9,657 nucleotides of DNA, taken from positions 1 to 9,657 of the forward strand of contig CALVOD010000045.1 of the NCBI GenBank assembly GCA_944350065.1. The letters are read 5' to 3'. The DNA is from an uncultured Clostridia bacterium. GTDB taxonomy: Bacteria > Bacillota > Clostridia > Christensenellales > DTU072. Shown here piece after piece: positions 1 through 4,260 of this stretch (its first letter is position 1; the number at the start of each line of letters is the position of its first letter). A program made the translations under genes and the position numbers. The notes under the pieces are model-generated. The model was not told the origin of the DNA. It was given only the letters and a program-made list of their open reading frames with translations, and did not search any database.

Positions 1-137
1 TCTACGCACAATATCTTTTGATAATCGTCGCATGGACGGTTACAACATCCGAAAAACATAATACCTCTACGGTGTTAATATGTAAAATGCGCTTGCAAGG
101 TTACAACGGCTCTCAGTCACTCAAAAGCAAAATTTCT

Positions 138-1073
138 TTACTTTATCTGAACCCGGTTACGCTTACGTTTCAATGCTTTGATAATTTCAATGACCAGCCA
201 AATTCCGAAAGTCAGCACGGTAAACGCAATGAATATCGCGAGCTGTATATTTGCGCCGATCGTCGTGCCGAAAAAATCGAGCTCCATGGAAAACGCCTTT
301 CTGAGTTCGTTATCTGCTATGGGAGCGATATCTGCGATTTTCTCTAATGCTCCGTCCATGAATAAATTTCTGAATAACGCCGCCGAATATGTCCCCGGAA
401 CAAACAACGTAATATACTGAACGGCTTTCGGGAACATCGAAAGCGGCATATAAGCACCGATAAGGAAACCTATTACCGCGCTCGTTATACCGACAAAAGC
501 GCCGTGTTGCGCGGATGTTTTGACGGCGAAGCAAATCAACGTTGACAGTGTGCCTGCGGAAACGACGGAAACTAAAGTAAGCGCAAGCAACAGAAATACG
601 TCAGAAACCGACAAAGTCCATCCGCTTATAGCCATATACACAAACGATATAGCCAAAACAATATAACAAAGACAAAGCGAAATTATTATATTGGATATAA
701 GGTAAGCTACCCCTATTAAACCTCTCGGTATCGGAGAGGACAGAATATCGACAAGCACGCCGCGCTCTTTATCCGCAATCATAATGTTCTGTGCGGAAAA
801 CGACACGGTGATGCACGCCACGGCAATCACTCCGGCAAGCATCCAGGAGTCGACAAAGTTCTTAATAAGTTTATCGTCTATCGGCACATTTTCGAAGTTG
901 GATTTGACGGCGTCGACCTGTATATCGGCAAGGAAAAGAACGTAGACCGCCAAAACTATCAAGGGCGCTAGCAAAGAGAAGAATACGCTCATTTTATCTT
1001 TCAGGAAGATATTAAGACTTCTTTTTATCAGCATTCCGAGCATGACGGAGATGTCTTTTATTTTCGATTTCAT
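138..1073 (-). CDS. ABC-2 type transporter permease
   Basis: This is the membrane subunit of an ABC transporter of the ABC-2 (DrrB-like exporter) type, 311 aa. About six hydrophobic segments are visible, near residues 28-49, 76-97, 119-147, 157-183, 192-212 and 276-299, and the tail is basic (KRKRNR). Two family hallmarks are seen. One is the cytoplasmic KERGVLVDILSSPIPR stretch (about 102-117), equivalent to the 'ERE.GTLE.L...P' coupling region. The other is the GAYMPLSMFPKAVQYI region followed by PGTYSAALFRNLF (about 206-238), typical of ABC-2 permeases. The start codon overlaps the ATPase stop as ATGA, with GGAGGAG at 1084-1078 four bases upstream, so translation is probably coupled. It pairs with the ATPase gene just upstream. 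The substrate cannot be told from sequence; drugs, lipids and peptides are all handled by this family. It is the last gene of the leftward operon. Confidence 0.9.
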   Translation of the reverse strand: MKSKIKDISVMLGMLIKRSLNIFLKDKMSVFFSLLAPLIVLAVYVLFLADIQVDAVKSNFENVPIDDKLIKNFVDSWMLAGVIAVACITVSFSAQNIMIADKERGVLVDILSSPIPRGLIGVAYLISNIIISLCLCYIVLAISFVYMAISGWTLSVSDVFLLLALTLVSVVSAGTLSTLICFAVKTSAQHGAFVGITSAVIGFLIGAYMPLSMFPKAVQYITLFVPGTYSAALFRNLFMDGALEKIADIAPIADNELRKAFSMELDFFGTTIGANIQLAIFIAFTVLTFGIWLVIEIIKALKRKRNRVQIK

Positions 1074-1987
1074 TGCTCTCCTCCGACCAATTTTTTACCG
1101 GTCACGTTAAGAAAGACGTCGTCCATATCCCCTTTTCTCAATTCGAAATCCGGAATATATGCGCCGTATTCACTTAAAATGCGTTTAGCGTGCTCCCCGT
1201 TAAGCACGTTCACGCGATAAGCGCCGTTCTCATAGTCAAATTTCAAATCGGCGAACGCTTTGTCCAAAACGTCGTTTTTCGGCGAATAAACAGTCAGCAG
1301 ATCGTACGAATACGCTTCTTTAAGCTCGTTAGGAGTTCCTCGCGCCGCTATTTTACCCGCGTCCAATATCACCACGTCGTCGGCGCTGCTTGCTTCTTCC
1401 ATATAATGCGTGGTAAGAAATACCGTCATTCCCAAATCTTTGCGCAAGTTTTCTATTACGTTCCAGACCGCCTTTCTCGTCTGCGGGTCGAGCCCGGTGG
1501 TCGGCTCGTCAAGTATCAATATTCTCGGAGAATGTATAAGTCCTCTCGCGACGTCGACGCGCCTTCGTTGCCCGCCGGAAAGTTTGCCGTACGGTCTTTT
1601 AATAATTTCGTCCAGCGACAGGATTTTCGAAAGTTCGTCGATCCTGTCTTTTCGTTTGTTACCGTATATGCCGTAAAAACTTGCTCTGACGCACAAATTG
1701 TCGTATACGGACAGTGAATCGTCAAGTACGGCTTTCTGAAAAACGACTCCGATATTTTCTCTGACTTTTTCGGGTGCGACGTCCAAATCGAAACCTGCGA
1801 CGTTTACTTTGCCGCTATCTTTTTTCAAAATGGTACAGATGATATTTATGGTAGTGGTTTTACCCGCTCCGTTAAGACCGAGAAAGGCAAATAAACTCCC
1901 TTCCTCTACGCTGAAAGTAATATCGTCTACCGCTCGCACGGTTCCGAAACTTTTTTTCAATTCGCTTATCTCGATTATATTTTGCAT
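1070..1987 (-). CDS. ABC transporter ATP-binding protein (DrrA-like)
   Basis: This is the nucleotide-binding subunit of an ABC exporter, 305 aa, which would power the permease encoded next to it at the inner face of the membrane. All ATPase motifs are present in order: Walker A GLNGAGKTT (37-45), Q-loop glutamine Q84, signature LSGGQ (136-140) followed by RRRVDVARGL, Walker B ILILDE (156-161), D-loop GLD (165-167) and switch histidine H194. The LSGGQRRR and GLDPQTR wording is typical of the DrrA/CcmA-like group that pairs with ABC-2 permeases. The C-terminal 80-90 residues form the usual accessory extension of this group. The ATG at 1987 is preceded by GGGAGAAAGG (2001-1992). The gene starts 34 bp after the ANTAR gene stop, with no terminator in the gap, so co-transcription with the glutamine synthetase operon is likely. 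The substrate is unknown. Confidence 0.93.
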   Translation of the reverse strand: MQNIIEISELKKSFGTVRAVDDITFSVEEGSLFAFLGLNGAGKTTTINIICTILKKDSGKVNVAGFDLDVAPEKVRENIGVVFQKAVLDDSLSVYDNLCVRASFYGIYGNKRKDRIDELSKILSLDEIIKRPYGKLSGGQRRRVDVARGLIHSPRILILDEPTTGLDPQTRKAVWNVIENLRKDLGMTVFLTTHYMEEASSADDVVILDAGKIAARGTPNELKEAYSYDLLTVYSPKNDVLDKAFADLKFDYENGAYRVNVLNGEHAKRILSEYGAYIPDFELRKGDMDDVFLNVTGKKLVGGEQ

Positions 1988-2021
1988 AATGCCTTTCTCC
2001 CGATATTCTCGAAAGTGATAA

Positions 2022-2606
2022 TTATTCGTATGTCGATATAATGCCGCGGGCGACTTCGGACTTTGTGACGCACCTGTCCATAGCCTGCTTCTCGATATAA
2101 CGGTGCGCGTCGTTTTCGCTCATTCCGAGCACGTCGATAAGTATCCACTTCGCGCGGTTGACGAGACGTATTTCTTCCATTTTTTCGCTGACGCTTATTT
2201 CGGCGCGTTCGTAACCGCGCAACCTTTCGCGGGTAACGCACATCCATTCTATAGCGCGTTCCGCTTCTCTTGCCGGAAGAGGTTTCATCAACGTGAATAC
2301 CCCGTATTCGGCTACCTTCATAAACACTTCGGTATACTTATCCGCCGAAACTACGATAAGTGCGACGGATTTTCTGTTTCTTACGGCTTCGATGGCGAGC
2401 CTTGCTCCCGATTCGTCGGGCAACGGAAAATCTATAATTATGAGATCGAAATCTCTCTCGATCATAGCCCTGCGCGCCGCGGCGCCGCTATTGAAATTTA
2501 CGACGGGATCGAACTTCTTTTCGGGCAACAAAGAAGCGAGAGAGTCTGCAAAGCTCTCTTTGCGGGATACGGTCAGAACGCTGTAGACTCGTTCCATAAG
2601 TTCCAT
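2022..2606 (-). CDS. ANTAR-domain response regulator-like protein (putative antiterminator)
   Basis: This 194-aa protein has an N-terminal receiver-like domain (about 6-120) and a C-terminal ANTAR RNA-binding domain (about 133-190). The ANTAR part is recognisable from KMEEIRLVNRAKWILID, then a helix with the YIEKQAMD motif (170-177) and a final helix (SEVARGII). ANTAR proteins bind paired hexaloop hairpins in leader RNAs and prevent termination. A putative phosphoacceptor, D59 in DLIIIDFPLPD, and the conserved lysine K108 in MKPL are present. However, the acidic pair expected at the end of the first strand is replaced by SRKE (14-17), so phosphorylation of the usual kind is doubtful. The gene lies 21 bp after the type I glutamine synthetase, an arrangement known from Clostridia, where such regulators (NitR-like) are linked to nitrogen control. 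M1 was chosen as the start: AAGGGAGG lies 12 bases upstream and the next Met is at residue 4. Its RNA target is not identified here. Confidence 0.88.
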   Translation of the reverse strand: MELMERVYSVLTVSRKESFADSLASLLPEKKFDPVVNFNSGAAARRAMIERDFDLIIIDFPLPDESGARLAIEAVRNRKSVALIVVSADKYTEVFMKVAEYGVFTLMKPLPAREAERAIEWMCVTRERLRGYERAEISVSEKMEEIRLVNRAKWILIDVLGMSENDAHRYIEKQAMDRCVTKSEVARGIISTYE

Positions 2607-2627
2607 ACCCTTGCGCCGCCTCCCTTG

Positions 2628-3836
2628 TCAGCCTTCGCAATAAGCCCTGATGACGGCTTCGGGAAGACAGCTTTTCACGAATGTGCTTTCCGCTGCGAGA
2701 TCCCGCGCCTCAGCCACGCTCGTAGGCAATTTATCGAAGCCCGCAAGGGTCTTGTCGTCCGCCGTAAAGAAATTTATCTCGCTCGGCGCGCAGAGTTCGG
2801 CTCGCTTCTCATACCCTTCGAGCCCCGCCCTTATGAGCAAAGCGAAAGCGATATACGGATTGAGCGTGGGATCGGGCGAACGCAGTTCAGCCCTGCGGTA
2901 TTCGGCTCCCGCCGCAGGTATCCTTATAAGCTGCGACCTGTTCTCGGTTGACCAGGAAATATACTGCGGAGCTTTACTGTGACCGAGCCTGTCGTAAGAC
3001 TCCCCGTCGGGATTGAGGAAAAGCGTTATCTCCTTGATCTTGTCGAGTATCCCCGCAATGACGTGGGACATTACGTCGCCATCGGTGCTTTTGACGGAGA
3101 AATTGACGTGAAGCCCGTTACCCGGTTTCGAAGGCACGGGTTTAGGCGAAAAATCGGCGTGTAAACCGTTCCGTGCCGCAACCGTTTCCACAACTGAGCG
3201 GAAAGTAAGCGAATTGTCCGCAGCGGACAAAGGATCCGAATAGCGGAAATCGATCTCGTTCTGTCCCGGTCCTTCCTCGTGATGCGAACTTTCAGGGAGA
3301 ATTCCCATGCTTTCCAACGCAAGACAAATCTCTCTTCTCACGTTCTCGCACTTGTCCACGGGCGCCACATCCATATATCCCGCGTTATCGTACGGGACGG
3401 AAGTAGGTCTGCCCGTCTCGTCGAGTCTGAAAAGATAAAATTCGTATTCGGGTCCGAAATTAAAGGTTAACCCTTTCGCGCGGGCGTCCTCAACCGCTTT
3501 TATCAATATCGAACGCGTGTCCGCGGGATAAGGCGAGCCGTCGGGATATTTAATCGAGCAGAACATTCTCACCACCTTGCCGTGCTCGGGGCGCCAAGGA
3601 AGCAGCATAAGCGTGGAAGGATCGGGATGCAGGAAAAGATCTGAATGCGCTTCGTCGCCGAAGCCCTTAATAACCGACGCGTCGAAAGCTATGCCGTATT
3701 TAAAGGCGCGGGCAAGCTCGTTGGGCATTACGGTAATGTTCTTCTGCGTGCCGTATACGTCGGTGAAAGCGAGGCGCACGAACTTAACGTCCTCCTCCTT
3801 CACATACTCCATTACTTCTTCTGCGGAATAATTCAT
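2628..3836 (-). CDS. glnA: Type I glutamine synthetase, compact, with an altered flap residue
   Basis: This 402-aa protein belongs to the type I glutamine synthetase family (ATP-dependent amidation of glutamate with ammonium). Metal and substrate motifs are present: GPEYEF with E130/E132, SSHHEEGPGQNEI with E187/E194, GNGLH with H243, R283 in SYDRL, NRS with R300, LIRIP with R305, and ELRSPDPTLNPY with R319. Two things are odd. The flap motif normally reads R-L-...-E-A-P, but here it reads RLGHSKAP with K288 where the catalytic flap glutamate (Glu327 in enterobacterial numbering) should be. The family is also usually 440-470 aa; this one has a shorter stretch after H243 and lacks the C-terminal segment that locks the two rings of the dodecamer. 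There is no NLYDLP adenylylation site. The position matching Arg62 of Bacillus subtilis GS, used in feedback inhibition, is D61. AAAGGAG sits four bases before the ATG. Family membership is certain; full catalytic competence is not. Confidence 0.93.
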   Translation of the reverse strand: MNYSAEEVMEYVKEEDVKFVRLAFTDVYGTQKNITVMPNELARAFKYGIAFDASVIKGFGDEAHSDLFLHPDPSTLMLLPWRPEHGKVVRMFCSIKYPDGSPYPADTRSILIKAVEDARAKGLTFNFGPEYEFYLFRLDETGRPTSVPYDNAGYMDVAPVDKCENVRREICLALESMGILPESSHHEEGPGQNEIDFRYSDPLSAADNSLTFRSVVETVAARNGLHADFSPKPVPSKPGNGLHVNFSVKSTDGDVMSHVIAGILDKIKEITLFLNPDGESYDRLGHSKAPQYISWSTENRSQLIRIPAAGAEYRRAELRSPDPTLNPYIAFALLIRAGLEGYEKRAELCAPSEINFFTADDKTLAGFDKLPTSVAEARDLAAESTFVKSCLPEAVIRAYCEG

Positions 3837-4053
3837 ATTTCTCCTTTCCCGTCGCGCTTCGCTAGTTGCGATCTTTCGAAGTAACGACCGGATTATCTTA
3901 TCGACTATATTTTTGTAGCTAAAGATACATTCTTATCCAATATAATAGAATAATGTCTGTTCTGTAGCGCAAATTACTGATTTTAACCTGTCCCGAACTA
4001 CGGTACAAGCAAGTCCGAGGCCATATACGCGGACGAGGCTGCTACCCTTCGTA
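3837..4053 (-). promoter_or_regulatory. Long 5' leader of the glnA-ANTAR-ABC operon
   Basis: If transcription starts near 4053, as the promoter at 4089-4060 predicts, the glnA messenger carries about 215 untranslated nucleotides. That length, and the several stems that can be drawn in it, suggest post-transcriptional control. No uridine-tailed terminator is visible in this leader. I also could not find the pair of A-x-x-G-x-x hexaloop hairpins that ANTAR proteins recognise. No open reading frame worth reporting lies in it. Confidence 0.55.
3848..3891 (-). promoter_or_regulatory. Hairpin abutting the glnA ribosome binding site
   Basis: On the minus strand, CC (3891-3890), GTCG (3888-3885) and CTTCG (3881-3877) pair with GG (3849-3848), CGAC (3854-3851) and CGAAG (3861-3857). 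This makes an imperfect 11-bp stem with a G-G mismatch, a 3x2 internal loop and a 15-base apical loop. It ends directly beside the AAAGGAG ribosome binding site (3847-3841). No U-run follows, so it is not a terminator; an effect on translation or mRNA stability is possible. A short alternative stem, TCGC (3871-3868) with GCGA (3862-3859), competes with it. Confidence 0.35.
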
Positions 4054-4057
4054 ATTT
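3964..4057 (-). promoter_or_regulatory. Candidate structured RNA element in the glnA leader
   Basis: Reading the minus strand, two local hairpins can be formed. One is GTCCG (4034-4030) with CGGAC (4017-4013). The other is CTTGTACCG (4009-4001) with CGGGACAGG (3995-3987) around a TAGTT loop, with one A-G mismatch. They are flanked by two interleaved pairings: AAATTAC (4057-4051) with GTAATTT (3977-3971), and GTAGC (4045-4041) with GCTAC (3968-3964). The order is A-B-A'-B', so the two can coexist only as a pseudoknot or must alternate. The A arm overlaps the predicted start site, which weakens that pairing for a minus-strand transcript; a plus-strand RNA would contain it fully. I do not recognise a known riboswitch class. 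The structure was drawn by hand, without energies or covariation. Confidence 0.35.
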
Positions 4058-4059
4058 TT

Positions 4060-4089
4060 AGTATACCACAACGCATAGAAACTTGTCAA
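4060..4089 (-). promoter_or_regulatory. Sigma-A type promoter of the glnA operon
   Basis: On the minus strand a perfect -35 box TTGACA (4089-4084) is followed after 18 bases by the -10 box TATACT (4065-4060, one mismatch from TATAAT). The predicted start is near 4053. It is the only strong promoter pattern I see upstream of the leftward block. Confidence 0.75.
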
Positions 4090-4145
4090 GCATAATGCGG
4101 CATACGGTACGGCGTACAAAAAATTTTTCAATGTCCTGAAATCCG
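4090..4145. promoter_or_regulatory. Spacer between divergent -35 boxes with short palindromes and an A/T tract
   Basis: The 56 bp between the two -35 hexamers contain ATGCGGCAT (4095-4103), an inverted repeat; GTACGGCGTAC (4107-4117), two GTAC palindromes three bases apart; and A6T5 (4118-4128). The A/T tract lies roughly 54-64 bp upstream of the predicted glutamine synthetase III start, near where an UP element would act. Any of these could serve a shared regulator. They are short, no known consensus is matched, and the GlnR/TnrA site form (TGTNAN7TNACA) is absent. Confidence 0.3.
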
Positions 4146-4175
4146 TTGACAAACGCGCCTCGCGTCCTGTATAAT
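4146..4175 (+). promoter_or_regulatory. Sigma-A type promoter of the GSIII-guaA-pyrG block
   Basis: Perfect consensus boxes TTGACA (4146-4151) and TATAAT (4170-4175) are separated by 18 bases. The predicted transcription start is near 4181-4183, giving a leader of about 80 nt. A promoter this close to consensus would be strong, so control is more likely to act after initiation, which fits the terminator-like hairpin directly downstream. Confidence 0.85.
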
Positions 4176-4191
4176 TCGTTGCATAAAAGGC

Positions 4192-4230
4192 AAAGGCGTC
4201 TTTGAGTTTTCTCAAGGACGCCTTTTCTTT
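4192..4230 (+). terminator. Terminator-like hairpin in the GSIII leader (possible attenuator)
   Basis: AAAGGCGTCTTTGAG (4192-4206) pairs with CTCAAGGACGCCTTT (4211-4225) over 15 consecutive base pairs, one of them a U-G wobble, around a TTTT loop. The descending side runs into a U-rich tail (TTTTCTTT, 4223-4230). This is the form of an intrinsic terminator, yet it lies inside the leader, starting about 10 nt after the predicted start site and ending 30 bases before the GSIII ATG. It could be a transcriptional attenuator, a 5' stabilising hairpin, or the terminator of a short upstream transcript. No upstream antiterminator partner fits in the 10 available nucleotides. Confidence 0.7.
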
Positions 4231-4244
4231 ATACCAAATACCAA

Positions 4245-4253
4245 CTCAAGGAG
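4245..4253 (+). promoter_or_regulatory. GSIII ribosome binding site within a repeated CTCAAGGA motif
   Basis: AAGGAG (4248-4253) lies seven bases before the GSIII ATG and fixes the start codon. The surrounding CTCAAGGA (4245-4252) is an exact copy of the first eight bases of the 3' arm of the leader hairpin (4211-4218). The 5' arm of the hairpin could therefore pair with the ribosome binding site instead (4199-4206 with 4245-4252, eight pairs including one wobble). Confidence 0.65.
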
Positions 4254-4260
4254 ACTTATT

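Noticed and set aside
38..107. Direct repeat GGTTACAAC at 38-46 and 99-107
   Set aside because: Nine bases, two copies only, in a short gene-free end of the window; likely chance.
3941..3946. Plus-strand TATAAT as a promoter for an antisense or upstream RNA
   Set aside because: No acceptable -35 box lies 16-19 bases upstream; the nearest similar hexamer is about 22 bases away. Kept only as a possibility.
4031..4050. Resemblance of GAAGGGTAGCAGCC (minus strand) to the conserved SRP RNA segment
   Set aside because: The other half of the SRP domain (the GGTCAGG strand before the tetraloop) is absent and the flanking bases do not pair as required.
4036..4050. Resemblance of AGGGTAGCA to a T-box sequence
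   Set aside because: It lies at the very start of the transcript rather than before a terminator, with no specifier stem upstream and no full T-box consensus.
3837..4053. Dual hexaloop ANTAR target in the glnA leader
   Set aside because: I checked each A-x-x-G hexamer on the minus strand for flanking complementarity. None is closed by three or more regular base pairs; the best (3876-3871) has two pairs and then a mismatch.
4085..4105. GlnR/TnrA-type operator between the promoters
   Set aside because: TGTCA at 4084-4088 has no matching TNACA at the required spacing.
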